Notes: generated by a model from the sequence alone, not told the origin. A stretch of DNA of 25,893 nt from an uncultured Mycoplasmatota bacterium (GCA_900552235.1 URYZ01000009.1:1-25893); one strand, 5' to 3'; numbered from the stretch's first letter, positions 14,222 through 21,957 are shown. Translations and numbers: made by a program.

Positions 14222-14230
14222 ATTATACCA
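14222..14230 (-). promoter_or_regulatory. Extended -10 for the small basic ORF
   Basis: On the minus strand TGG-TATAAT lies about 35 bases ahead of the start codon. No good -35 is found at 17 bp, but a TTGACA with a 17-bp spacer to a TATATA-like -10 lies further upstream (14246-14274). Either or both may serve. Confidence 0.5.
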
Positions 14231-14267
14231 CGATTTTATAAAATTTATATAATATTTGTATCAAATT

Positions 14268-14296
14268 TTGTCAAATTAAGAAAAATTTGTTATACT
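14268..14296 (+). promoter_or_regulatory. SigA-type promoter of the glucosaminidase-like gene
   Basis: TTGTCA (14268-14273), 17 bp, TATACT (14291-14296) with a TG one base before the -10. The -35 overlaps the minus-strand TTGACA at 14269-14274, so the two divergent promoters share DNA. Confidence 0.75.
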
Positions 14297-14328
14297 AATA
14301 GACGTAAATTAATTAAACGGAGGAAGTT

Positions 14329-14955
14329 ATGAATAAGTTGAAAATAATAAAATACATATTAATATCATTTTTAATAGCTATTATTATTTTAGTTATGCTT
14401 ATTTATATATATGAAAAAGATTTATTTAATGCTTATAGACTTCTTAATGAAAATAAGATAGATGTTATACCAGAAGAAAATAAAAAAATTAATTTTAATC
14501 CCACAGATAAAAAAGGAGAGGAAATATTTGTTGAAGTTTTATATGAAGGACTAACTATTGATGAACTTGCAGCTAAATTAAATAAATCATTAAAATCTAA
14601 TTTAAAAGGTACAGGTAATTTATTTGCTAAATACTCTATTGAATATGAAGTTGACCCTTATGTGGCAGTATCTATTTCCCTTCTTGAAACAGGTTGTAAA
14701 TGGGGATGTTCAAGACTTGTAAGAGAATGTAATAATGTTGGTGGTATGAAAGGTAGTCCTGGTTGTTTTGGAGGAAGTTTTAGAAAGTTTGATACTTTAG
14801 AAGAGGGTATTGAATCGTTTATTAAACTTTTATCTAATGGTTATTATAAAAAAGGATTAACAACTCCAGAACTTATGGAAAAAAAATATGCTGGAGGAAG
14901 TAATACCTGGGCTATGAAAGTAAATAATTACTTAAATCAAGTAAAAGGAGCATAA
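14329..14955 (+). CDS. Membrane-anchored glucosaminidase/lysozyme-like protein
   Basis: A 208-aa protein with an N-terminal membrane anchor (about 8-28) and an extracellular lysozyme-fold domain from about 90. The core reads VDPYVAVSISLLETGCKWGC with a likely catalytic Glu120, then NNVGGMKGSPGC, and a Cys set (123, 127, 134, 146) that may form disulfides. YAGGSNTWAMKVNNYL near the end is usual for GH73-like N-acetylglucosaminidase domains. The expected role is to cut peptidoglycan glycan strands at the membrane face. CGGAGGAAG precedes the ATG and a strong promoter lies upstream. The broken ASCH gene starts 3 bp after its stop. Confidence 0.8.
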   Translation: MNKLKIIKYILISFLIAIIILVMLIYIYEKDLFNAYRLLNENKIDVIPEENKKINFNPTDKKGEEIFVEVLYEGLTIDELAAKLNKSLKSNLKGTGNLFAKYSIEYEVDPYVAVSISLLETGCKWGCSRLVRECNNVGGMKGSPGCFGGSFRKFDTLEEGIESFIKLLSNGYYKKGLTTPELMEKKYAGGSNTWAMKVNNYLNQVKGA

Positions 14956-14958
14956 AAT

Positions 14959-15338
14959 ATGAAAGTTTTAACAATAAAAGAACCATTTGCTACCCTTATT
15001 TATAAGAAAGTAAAATTTATTGAAACAAGAAGTTGGAAAACTTCTTACAGAGGAGAACTTTATATTCATGCTAGTTTAAGTACTAATAAAATGTTAAAGA
15101 AGAATTAAAAAAGTATTATAAAGAAGATGAGTTACATAATGGTTATATAATATGTAAATGTAAATTAGTTGACTGTATTTATATGACAGAAGATTTTATA
15201 AATAATTTAAAAAAGAATAATTATATAGAATATTTATGCGGTCATTATGAAGTTGGAAGATATGCTTGGGTTTTAGAAGATATTGAAAAAATAACTCCTA
15301 TAAAAGCTAAAGGAAAATTAAGCATTTGGAATTATTAA
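14959..15338 (+). pseudogene. Frameshifted ASCH-domain protein
   Basis: The ATG at 14959 opens MKVLTIKEPFATLIYKKVK and continues through ETRSWKTSYRGELYIHAS, a clear ASCH (PUA-like, RNA-binding) start. The frame ends at TAA 15106. The rest of the domain (NVKEELKKYYKEDELHNGYI, ending SIWNY) follows in another frame from 15090 to the TAA at 15336. Restoring one base in the AAAA run at 15088-15091 would join both parts into about 126 aa. It follows the glucosaminidase gene by 3 bp with GGAG as Shine-Dalgarno. It may be a true pseudogene, a phase-variable run or a sequencing error. Confidence 0.8.
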
Positions 15339-15348
15339 GGGTGGTTTT

Positions 15349-15966
15349 ATGATAAAAGAAAGTGATGCAATCGAAGTTTTAAATCTAAATACGGGAACAT
15401 TAAATAGATTAAAAAATAATGGTGTTTTTTTCATAAAAGATTTATTAAATTTAAAATATCAGGATTTATTTTATATGACTAAAATTGGATTAAAAAGAGC
15501 TACAGAAATAAAAGATAAATTACATGAATTTGGTTTTTATTTAAAAGAAGAAGAAAATGATTATAAAATAAAAGTAGATAATTTAAAAAATCAAGGTGTT
15601 ATTTTACTTGAAAATTTAAACCTTAACAAAAGATTATGTTACGTTTTATATAAAAACAATATTTTTACTTTTGAAGATTTATTAAATAATATAGATAAGT
15701 TAAAAGAAATTAATAATTTAAAAGATGTTGGAAGAACAATTATATTAGAATTTATAAAAAGTATAAAATATAAAGAATACTTATCATTACAAGAAAAAGA
15801 AAATAAAATAAAAAATATTGCTATTTTGACTAAAACAATTAGTTTAGAGTTAGAACAAGATTTATTAATTTCTAAAAAAGAATTATTATTAAAGGAATTA
15901 AAAGAAATTATATTAGAGTTAGAAAGTGTATTAAAAGAAGAACAAAGAGAAAGGAATAGATTATGA
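15349..15966 (+). CDS. Protein with two RpoA-CTD-like helix-hairpin-helix domains
   Basis: A 205-aa cytoplasmic protein. Residues about 8-64 (IEVLNLNTGTLNRLKNNGVF, then a DLLNL turn, then GLKRATEIKDKLHEFGF) follow the C-terminal domain of the RNA polymerase alpha subunit almost step by step. A second copy occupies about 86-140 (NLNLNKRLCYVLYKNNIF, then NLKDVGRTIILEFI). The last 60 residues are a Lys/Glu/Leu-rich probable coiled coil. No beta-rich alpha N-terminal domain is present, so this is not rpoA. DNA binding is inferred from the fold. GGGTGG precedes the ATG. Its end overlaps the U32 gene by 4 bp, so the two are co-translated. Confidence 0.7.
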   Translation: MIKESDAIEVLNLNTGTLNRLKNNGVFFIKDLLNLKYQDLFYMTKIGLKRATEIKDKLHEFGFYLKEEENDYKIKVDNLKNQGVILLENLNLNKRLCYVLYKNNIFTFEDLLNNIDKLKEINNLKDVGRTIILEFIKSIKYKEYLSLQEKENKIKNIAILTKTISLELEQDLLISKKELLLKELKEIILELESVLKEEQRERNRL

Positions 15967-18107
15967 AAAAAGTAGAATTACTAGCCCCAGCAGGGGACTT
16001 TTCATGTTTAAAAGCTGCAATTGAAGCGGGATGTGATGCAGTTTACATAGGTGGCAAACTTTTTGGAGCACGTGCTTTTTCATCTAATTTTACTGATGAA
16101 GAGATAGTAAAAGCAATTAATTATGCTCATCTTTATGGTGTAAAAGTTTATGTTACTACTAATATTTTAGTGTATGAAAAAGAAGTAGATAGCTTTTTAG
16201 AATATATTTCTTTTCTACATAGAAATAATGTTGATGCTGTTATTATTCAAGACTTAGGAATGTTAGATTTAGTTAGAAAAACATTTCCTAATTTAGAAGT
16301 TCATGCATCAACCCAAATGCATATTCATAACCTTGATGGCGCATCTTTTATGGAAAAACTTGGGGTAAAAAGAGTAGTACTTGCTCGTGAAACAAGTGTT
16401 TCTAAAATTAAAGAAATAAAAGAAAACACAAATATAGATATTGAAATATTTGTTCATGGAGCTTTATGTGTAAGCTACTCAGGACAATGTTTAATGAGTA
16501 GCCTAATTGGACAAAGAAGTGGTAACAGGGGTACATGTGCAGGTAGTTGTAGACAAATGTATAGTATCGTTGATGAGAAAAATAATACACTCTTAGAAAA
16601 TGCTTATCCATTAAGTATGAAAGATTTATGTTCATTAGAAAATTTAAAAACTTTACTTGACGTTGGTATTACTAGTTTAAAAATTGAAGGAAGGATGAAA
16701 TCAAGTAGTTATGTTTATACTGTTGTAAAACTTTATAGATTAGCGATAGATTCTTATTATGAAAATAATGAAATAAAAATTGATTATGAAGAGTTATATA
16801 ATCTAAAGAAAATATTTAATAGAGAATTTACTAAAGGATTTTTATTTGATGAAGAAAATAATAAGGTTATAAATGTTTCAAGACCTAATCATCAAGGAGT
16901 AGAAGTAGGTAAAGTTATTAGTTATAAAAATAATATTGCTACGATAAAACTTAATGATGAAATAAATATAAATGATGGTTTAAGAATTGTAGGTAAAAAT
17001 GATGTTGGTGTTAATGTAAATAATTTTTATATTAATTCTAAACTAGTAAAAAGCGCTAAAAAAGGCGATATTATAACTATAAAAGTAAATGATAAAGTAG
17101 AAAAAAATGATAAAGTTTTACTTACTCTTGATAGTAAACTTAATGAAGAAATTAATAATATTATATCTTCTAACCAAAGAAAAGTATTAGTAAAGGCTAA
17201 ATTTATTGCTAAACTAAATGAAAAAATAATTTTTGAAGTAACTGATGGTGTTAATAAAGTAATAGTTGTTAGTTCATCAAAAACAGATAAAGCTATAAAA
17301 AAAGCTACAACAAAAAAGGAAGTAGAAGAAAAATTAAATAAAATAAAAACTACAGTTTATAAATATGAAATATTAGATATAGAAATAGATAATAATGTTT
17401 TTATTCCACTTAATGTTATAAATGAATTAAAAAGAAAAGCTTTTGAAGAACTTAATAATAAAAGATTATATAAAATACCTTATAAAAAATGTGAATATAA
17501 GATAGATGTTAAATCATATCCTAAAGAAAGATTATTAAATATTTTAATAGATAAAAATGAAGATATAAACATCTTAAAGAAGAAATATGATTATATTTAC
17601 TCAATTAAGGATACAGATGGAACAATTTTAAAACTTCCAAGAGTAATAGACAAATATAAAAAAACTTATAATAAAGAAGTTTTAGTAGGAGAAATAGGAT
17701 ATTTTAATAATCATAAATCTTGTATAACAGATACATCATTTAATGTGGTTAATTCTTATACAGTGGCCTTTTTACATAGCCTTGGTGCAGAAAGAGTAAC
17801 TTTATCATATGAGCTTACTAAAAAACAAATTGAAATACTTATAAAAGCTTATGAAGAAAGATATAAAGCCAATCCTAATTTAGAATTAGTTGTGGAAGGA
17901 TATGAAGAAGTTATGATATCTAAATTTAGTTTAAATAAATATTTTAATAACGATAAAATTTATTTAAAAGATAGATTTAATAACTTATATAAAATAAAAG
18001 AAAGAGATAATTTAATGATTATTTATAACTATAAAAAAAGAAAAGATTTTGATCTTTCTTATTATGATATAGGAGTAAATAGTTTAAGAATAAATAAAGA
18101 AGAATAA
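15963..18107 (+). CDS. U32-family protein (RlhA/TrhP-like, probable RNA hydroxylation)
   Basis: A 714-aa protein with the U32 barrel (LLAPAGDFSCLKAAIEAGCD at 7-26) and the signature VHGALCVSYSGQCLMSS, followed by GNRGTCAGSCR, giving Cys169, Cys176, Cys192 and Cys196 as probable Fe-S ligands. The family was named as peptidases, but RlhA and TrhP act in hydroxylation of 23S rRNA and tRNA. The long C-terminal extension is like that of RlhA rather than the shorter TrhP proteins. The ATG overlaps the preceding stop (ATGA). The final codons lie inside a terminator shared with RNase R. Assignment between RlhA and TrhP is not settled from sequence alone. Confidence 0.85.
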   Translation: MKKVELLAPAGDFSCLKAAIEAGCDAVYIGGKLFGARAFSSNFTDEEIVKAINYAHLYGVKVYVTTNILVYEKEVDSFLEYISFLHRNNVDAVIIQDLGMLDLVRKTFPNLEVHASTQMHIHNLDGASFMEKLGVKRVVLARETSVSKIKEIKENTNIDIEIFVHGALCVSYSGQCLMSSLIGQRSGNRGTCAGSCRQMYSIVDEKNNTLLENAYPLSMKDLCSLENLKTLLDVGITSLKIEGRMKSSSYVYTVVKLYRLAIDSYYENNEIKIDYEELYNLKKIFNREFTKGFLFDEENNKVINVSRPNHQGVEVGKVISYKNNIATIKLNDEININDGLRIVGKNDVGVNVNNFYINSKLVKSAKKGDIITIKVNDKVEKNDKVLLTLDSKLNEEINNIISSNQRKVLVKAKFIAKLNEKIIFEVTDGVNKVIVVSSSKTDKAIKKATTKKEVEEKLNKIKTTVYKYEILDIEIDNNVFIPLNVINELKRKAFEELNNKRLYKIPYKKCEYKIDVKSYPKERLLNILIDKNEDINILKKKYDYIYSIKDTDGTILKLPRVIDKYKKTYNKEVLVGEIGYFNNHKSCITDTSFNVVNSYTVAFLHSLGAERVTLSYELTKKQIEILIKAYEERYKANPNLELVVEGYEEVMISKFSLNKYFNNDKIYLKDRFNNLYKIKERDNLMIIYNYKKRKDFDLSYYDIGVNSLRINKEE

Positions 18108-18128
18108 GTTTATTTTCTTATTCTTCTT
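18097..18128. terminator. Bidirectional terminator inside two convergent coding ends
   Basis: Perfect 12-bp stem AAGAAGAATAAG (18097-18108) with CTTATTCTTCTT (18117-18128), 8-nt loop TTTATTTT. The stop codons of the U32 gene (18107) and RNase R (18110) both fall within it, and both downstream flanks are T-rich on the relevant strand. Confidence 0.8.
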
Positions 18129-20305
18129 ATTTTTGTCATGTTTCCAATCACTGTATTTTCATTAACTTCTTTTTTATATTTAAAATGAACTTTTCTAGAA
18201 TCCATATCAACATCCACTACAACGACTGGTAAGGTATCACCAACTGTGTATATTTTATCATCTAAGTTAAACGTACATGTTTTAGGATCAAATTTACAAT
18301 TTTCATTTAAATCTCTTAATTTTATGTTAGCATAAACATTTTCTTTAGTTACTATCATAATACTTTTTTTACTTATATAAGTTATTTTGCCTTCAAAAGT
18401 TTTACCAATATTATTTTGCATATATTGAGCAGTTCTAAGACCAATACATTCTTTTTCAATTTTATCTTCTAAACGTTGTCTACTTGATGACCAAGCACAT
18501 AATTCATTAACAAAACTTTCAAAATTTTTCTTACCAAAGTATTTTTCATCAGTTATTATTTCTTTTATAATCATATGAACGATTAAATCCATAACCCTTC
18601 TAATAGGAGAAGTAAAATGACAATAAGCTTCGCCTTTAAGAGCATTAATTCCTAAACCATAATGACCTATATTAGAAGTACTATAGTAAGCTGAACGCAT
18701 ACCTTGAAGTAAAATCTCATTTAAAGCTTCAGCAAGTGGATTTTCATTAAGTTGTTTCATAATACTTTGAATAGCAAATGGATTATTTAGATTCTTTGGT
18801 AATTTAATATTAAAACCAAGAGAATTAATATATTCAATTTTTTGTTTTATAATTTCAGGATCTGGTGATGGATGAACTCTGTAATTAAAGATTAATTGTA
18901 AACTTCTTGCAAAAGTAGCAACAGTTTCATTAGCTTTTAACATAAAATCTTCAATCATCATTTCACTAACTTTTCTTGTACATAAAGAAATACTTTTAAC
19001 ATTACCATTTACTTCATATTCAATTTTTATATCATGATCACCAAAATTTAAATAACCACGATTTTTCTTATTTTTATCTAATATGTGATGTAATTCTTCC
19101 ATTAGTTTTAAATCATTTAAAAACTTTTCATAACCAGGAGCCATTTGTTTATCAACAAGTATCTTATTAACATCTTCATAAGTCATTTTCTTTTTAGAAT
19201 TAATTACACTTTTTTTAATATCATAATCAATAACTTTACCTTCTTCATCTATTTTCATAATAACGGATAAAGTAAGTCTATCAACATTAGGATTTAAAGA
19301 ACAAATACCATTTGATATAATATGGGGAAGCATTGGTATAACATATCCAACTGGATAACAACTTGTACTTCTTCTAAGAGCTTCAGTATAAAGATTCATA
19401 TTTGATTTTATGTAAGAACTAACATCCGCAATATGGACACCAAGAATATAATTTCCATCTTTATCTTTTTTAATACTAACAGCATCATCCATATCTTTAG
19501 TATCTTTACCATCTATTGTAAAAATAGTTTCATCTCTTAAATCAAGTCTATTTTTTAAATCTTCTTCTTTTACCGAAGTAGGAAGTTTATATGCTTCATC
19601 AATCGCATCTTTATTAAAACTAATTTCCCAACCTAAATCAGATGCGATAGTTCTAATTTCTAAATCAGGATCATCTTTATGTCCAATTAAGTCACTAACT
19701 GAAGCACGATATCTTCCATTTTTAAAATCATGTAATTTAATTTTAATTCTAGATCCATCAACAAGTGTTTTATTATCTAAATAATCAAGTTCAATATCAT
19801 AATTAAAACTTTTATCTTTTGGAACTAAAGTGTAATTGTTTTTACTATCAATAATACAGTCTAATATAATTTCATCATTTAATCTTTTAATAATTTTTTT
19901 TACATCACCAATTTTTTTAGTAGTATTTTCGTGTGTTTCTACTAAAACGATATCTCCATTGATCGCACCATTTAAATTATCAATATAAATTTTACTTTTT
20001 TCACTATTGTTATAAGTAATGTAAGGTTTATTATTATTATTAAATTTAACTTTTCCAATTTTTAATCTATCGTTTTTCTTAAAATAACTAATCTCATCTT
20101 CATTAACAAGTATTCTTCCTTCAAGTTCTAAGTTTTCAAGTAAATCTTTAAATATACATTCTTCATCATCATTAAAACCAAAAAGTTTACTTAAGTAACT
20201 AAAGTTATATGTTCTATTTTGATTAATCTTAAAATACTCAATTAATTTTGTTTTAATCCTTTTAATATCTTTCGTATCAACATTAAGTTTATTTTCATAT
20301 TTCAT
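18110..20305 (-). CDS. rnr: Ribonuclease R
   Basis: Processive 3'-to-5' exoribonuclease that degrades structured RNA and takes part in mRNA and rRNA quality control. N-terminal helix-turn-helix and cold-shock-type domains precede the RNB catalytic domain, with IDGKDTKDMDDAVSI (metal-binding Asp at about 268, 271, 273, 274) and YCHFTSPIRRVMDL further on. An S1 domain (about 640-715) and a Lys/Arg-rich tail follow. I choose ATG 20305 (731 aa) because ATGGGGGA, 7 bases upstream, is the best Shine-Dalgarno. Two in-frame ATGs at 20320 and 20335 lie within or before it. It is a single gene convergent with the U32 gene. Confidence 0.94.
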   Translation of the reverse strand: MKYENKLNVDTKDIKRIKTKLIEYFKINQNRTYNFSYLSKLFGFNDDEECIFKDLLENLELEGRILVNEDEISYFKKNDRLKIGKVKFNNNNKPYITYNNSEKSKIYIDNLNGAINGDIVLVETHENTTKKIGDVKKIIKRLNDEIILDCIIDSKNNYTLVPKDKSFNYDIELDYLDNKTLVDGSRIKIKLHDFKNGRYRASVSDLIGHKDDPDLEIRTIASDLGWEISFNKDAIDEAYKLPTSVKEEDLKNRLDLRDETIFTIDGKDTKDMDDAVSIKKDKDGNYILGVHIADVSSYIKSNMNLYTEALRRSTSCYPVGYVIPMLPHIISNGICSLNPNVDRLTLSVIMKIDEEGKVIDYDIKKSVINSKKKMTYEDVNKILVDKQMAPGYEKFLNDLKLMEELHHILDKNKKNRGYLNFGDHDIKIEYEVNGNVKSISLCTRKVSEMMIEDFMLKANETVATFARSLQLIFNYRVHPSPDPEIIKQKIEYINSLGFNIKLPKNLNNPFAIQSIMKQLNENPLAEALNEILLQGMRSAYYSTSNIGHYGLGINALKGEAYCHFTSPIRRVMDLIVHMIIKEIITDEKYFGKKNFESFVNELCAWSSSRQRLEDKIEKECIGLRTAQYMQNNIGKTFEGKITYISKKSIMIVTKENVYANIKLRDLNENCKFDPKTCTFNLDDKIYTVGDTLPVVVVDVDMDSRKVHFKYKKEVNENTVIGNMTKIRRIRK

Positions 20306-20425
20306 AACAAAATCCCCCATAAGTTTAATATACATTAAATAAGATTTTATGTCTAGTTTTTTATATAATATTCTTTAAGATATTTAAATAATTTTATTAA
20401 TAGTAAAAAAATTAATAAAATTATG

Positions 20426-20454
20426 TTGAAAAAGTAAAAAAAATATTATATAAT
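20426..20454 (+). promoter_or_regulatory. Promoter of tRNA-Ser
   Basis: TTGAAA (20426-20431), 17 bp, TATAAT (20449-20454), about 30 bp ahead of the mature tRNA. Confidence 0.8.
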
Positions 20455-20484
20455 AAACTTACGTTTTAGAAATAAAACATTCTT

Positions 20485-20575
20485 GGAGTGGTACTCAAGA
20501 GGCTGAAGAGGCGCCCCTGCTAAGGGTGTAGATCGGGTAACTGGTGCGAGGGTTCAAATCCCTCCCGCTCCGCCA
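20485..20575 (+). tRNA. tRNA-Ser(GCT)
   Basis: A 91-nt gene with GGAGTGG paired to CCGCTCC (one T-G pair), discriminator G and an encoded CCA (20573-20575). The anticodon loop CTGCTAA gives anticodon GCT, reading AGC and AGT. A long variable arm, as in all serine tRNAs, and the T loop GTTCAAATC are visible. A strong promoter precedes it. Confidence 0.95.
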
Positions 20576-20577
20576 TA

Positions 20578-20612
20578 TAAAAAATAATCCAATAAGGATT
20601 TTTATTTTGCAA
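20578..20612 (+). terminator. Probable terminator of tRNA-Ser
   Basis: AATCC and GGATT pair around a short loop, flanked by A-rich and T-rich arms that extend the stem imperfectly, ending in TTTTTATTTT. The stem is weak. Confidence 0.5.
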
Positions 20613-20616
20613 AAAT

Positions 20617-20645
20617 TTGCATAAATGATAAAATTATGATATTAT
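20617..20645 (+). promoter_or_regulatory. Promoter of the plus-strand small RNA
   Basis: TTGCAT (20617-20622), 17 bp, TATTAT (20640-20645) with TGA directly before it, giving an extended -10. Transcription should begin near 20652. Confidence 0.6.
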
Positions 20646-20674
20646 GTATATAGATGAGGGAAACTTCATAAAAT

Positions 20675-20713
20675 AAAAAGGAGATATTTAAGTTTTGGTA
20701 AGCTTAAATGTCT
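20675..20713 (-). terminator. Terminator of the minus-strand small membrane ORF
   Basis: On the minus strand AGACATTTAAG (20713-20703) pairs with CTTAAATATCT (20692-20682), including one G-T pair, followed by CC and T5. It ends the predicted toxin mRNA and lies inside the opposing small RNA. Confidence 0.6.
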
Positions 20714-20735
20714 ACCTAAAAATAATTTTGGGTGT

Positions 20736-20778
20736 TGACATTTAGTCTAAATATAATTAAACTAAGTGTCATTTTTTT
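20736..20778 (+). terminator. Rho-independent terminator of the plus-strand small RNA
   Basis: TGACATTTAGT (20736-20746) pairs with ACTAAGTGTCA (20761-20771), one T-G pair, followed by seven T residues. The stop codon of the opposing ORF lies in the 3' arm. Confidence 0.85.
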
Positions 20779-20882
20779 ATAACAATTATCAGTATAGTGA
20801 TAATGAATAAAATGATAGAGATATAACGCAAAACATTTATAATAAAAGTTTTTGTTTTCACTTTATCAAACCTTTTTTTCAT
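20769..20882 (-). CDS. Small membrane peptide, candidate type I toxin
   Basis: A 37-aa ORF: ten mostly basic or polar residues (MKKRFDKVKT), then a hydrophobic helix of about 20 residues (VLRYISIILFIITILIIVI) ending in two Lys. This is the shape of pore-forming type I toxins. Its own promoter (TTGACT, 18 bp, TATAGT) lies about 40 bp upstream and a terminator follows. The ATG at 20882 lacks a good Shine-Dalgarno. A GTG at 20861, preceded by AAAGG, would give 30 aa. Poor ribosome access is common for such toxins. No family match can be claimed from sequence alone. Confidence 0.5.
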   Translation of the reverse strand: MKKRFDKVKTKTFIINVLRYISIILFIITILIIVIKK

Positions 20883-20928
20883 AAAGATAAGAGGCAGATA
20901 CTAAAAAACTTAAATATTTCCAATTACT

Positions 20929-20958
20929 ACTATAGCAAACAGATGTATGATTAGTCAA
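20929..20958 (-). promoter_or_regulatory. Promoter of the small membrane ORF
   Basis: On the minus strand TTGACT (20958-20953), 18 bp, TATAGT (20934-20929). The expected start site near 20922 gives a leader of about 40 nt. Between here and 21001 nothing else is seen. Confidence 0.6.
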
Positions 20959-21001
20959 TAAAAAATTTTCAAAACTAAACTAATGTTATTTTTAATAAAA
21001 T

Positions 21002-21039
21002 AAAACCTTCATATATTATATTAGGATGGAGGTTTTTAT
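21002..21039 (+). promoter_or_regulatory. Hairpin containing the ribosome binding site of the M23 peptidase gene
   Basis: AAAACCTTCAT (21002-21012) pairs with ATGGAGGTTTT (21026-21036), one T-G pair, 13-nt loop. The GGAGG Shine-Dalgarno and the T run are in the 3' arm, three bases before the ATG. It has the same design as the hairpins before spoIIR and the cupin gene. Confidence 0.65.
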
Positions 21040-21936
21040 ATGTATGAAAGATTACCCCTTGATTTTATTGGGGTAACAGATAAGTTTGGTGCTAGAATAG
21101 ATCCTATTACAAAAGTTTCTTCATATCATTATGGAGTAGATTTAGGTTGGAATAAATATCAAGGCGAAAAAGTATATGCTATATATGATTCTACTTTAGT
21201 AGAGGAAGGTTATGATAAAAACTTAGGTAATTATACAGTGTTTAAATATGATAAAAAAAATAATACCATTATTTATAGATTTTTACATTTAAAAAATAGA
21301 ACTACAATAAAAGTAGGAGAAAAAGTTAAACAAAAAGCCATTGTAGGTTATATGGGTTCAACAGGTTATTCAACAGGAACACATTTACATTTTGAATACT
21401 GGATATGTCCAAAAGGGTATAATTATAAATTTAGTGACAGAGGTAAATACGCAGTAGATCCTTTAAAACATTGTTATTTATTTTATGATCAAGCATCTGG
21501 TGAAAGTGCCAATCTTTTAACTAAAGTTTTAGGAACGGATAAAAGGAAAGAAAAAGATAGTAATAAAAATCAAATAAAAGTAGTAGGAGAGTTTTTAAGA
21601 GCAAGAAAAGAAGCAGGACTTGATAAACAAATTTTAGGATTTATTGATTATGGTATATATGATTATATTGGAAAAATAGAAAAAGATAATTATACTTGGT
21701 ATAACTTAGGTTTTTGTCATGTTGCAGGAACAAAAGAAGATACAATTGTATATGAAAAAGAAGATGATAAAGATAAAATAATAAAAGAATTAAACGATAA
21801 AATAAAAGAACTTGAAGAACAAATTAAAAATTTAGAGGCTAATTGTTTAGAAGATTATAAAGAATTTACTGCTTTTCAAAATGGATTATTTTACATAAGA
21901 CTTAAAAAAGATGAAAAAATATACTACCCAAAATAG
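21040..21936 (+). CDS. M23 (LytM-type) peptidase with SH3-like and coiled-coil regions
   Basis: A 298-aa zinc endopeptidase, expected to cut peptidoglycan cross-bridges or stems. The metal-binding motifs are HYGVDLG (His30, Asp34) and HLHF (His115, His117), with FLHL (His83) as the usual additional His. Residues about 178-235 (KVVGEFLRARKEAG, YGIYDYIGKIEKDNYTWYNLG) look like a bacterial SH3-type wall-binding domain. A coiled coil at about 243-270 and a short C-terminal domain follow. No signal peptide or membrane segment is present, as in phage endolysins, so it may be a domesticated or prophage-derived lysin. GGAGG lies in a hairpin just before the ATG. Confidence 0.88.
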   Translation: MYERLPLDFIGVTDKFGARIDPITKVSSYHYGVDLGWNKYQGEKVYAIYDSTLVEEGYDKNLGNYTVFKYDKKNNTIIYRFLHLKNRTTIKVGEKVKQKAIVGYMGSTGYSTGTHLHFEYWICPKGYNYKFSDRGKYAVDPLKHCYLFYDQASGESANLLTKVLGTDKRKEKDSNKNQIKVVGEFLRARKEAGLDKQILGFIDYGIYDYIGKIEKDNYTWYNLGFCHVAGTKEDTIVYEKEDDKDKIIKELNDKIKELEEQIKNLEANCLEDYKEFTAFQNGLFYIRLKKDEKIYYPK

Positions 21937-21947
21937 TATATTTTTTT
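21919..21947 (+). terminator. Terminator overlapping the M23 stop codon
   Basis: ATATACTA (21919-21926) and TAGTATAT (21934-21941), loop CCCAAAA, followed by T6. The stop TAG is the start of the 3' arm. Confidence 0.85.
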
Positions 21948-21957
21948 AATAAAATAA

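Larger units (their letters stand above)
20652..20782 (+). ncRNA. Candidate antisense small RNA (type I antitoxin-like)
   Basis: About 130 nt between a promoter and a strong terminator with no convincing ORF. It can fold into a stem at 20682-20713 and the terminator at 20736-20771. An alternative stem would pair 20706-20720 with 20727-20743. The RNA runs against the minus-strand transcript of the small membrane ORF and should overlap it for about 108 nt, over the last codons and 3' untranslated region. This is the layout of TxpA/RatA and BsrG/SR4. Start and end are predicted only. Confidence 0.5.
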
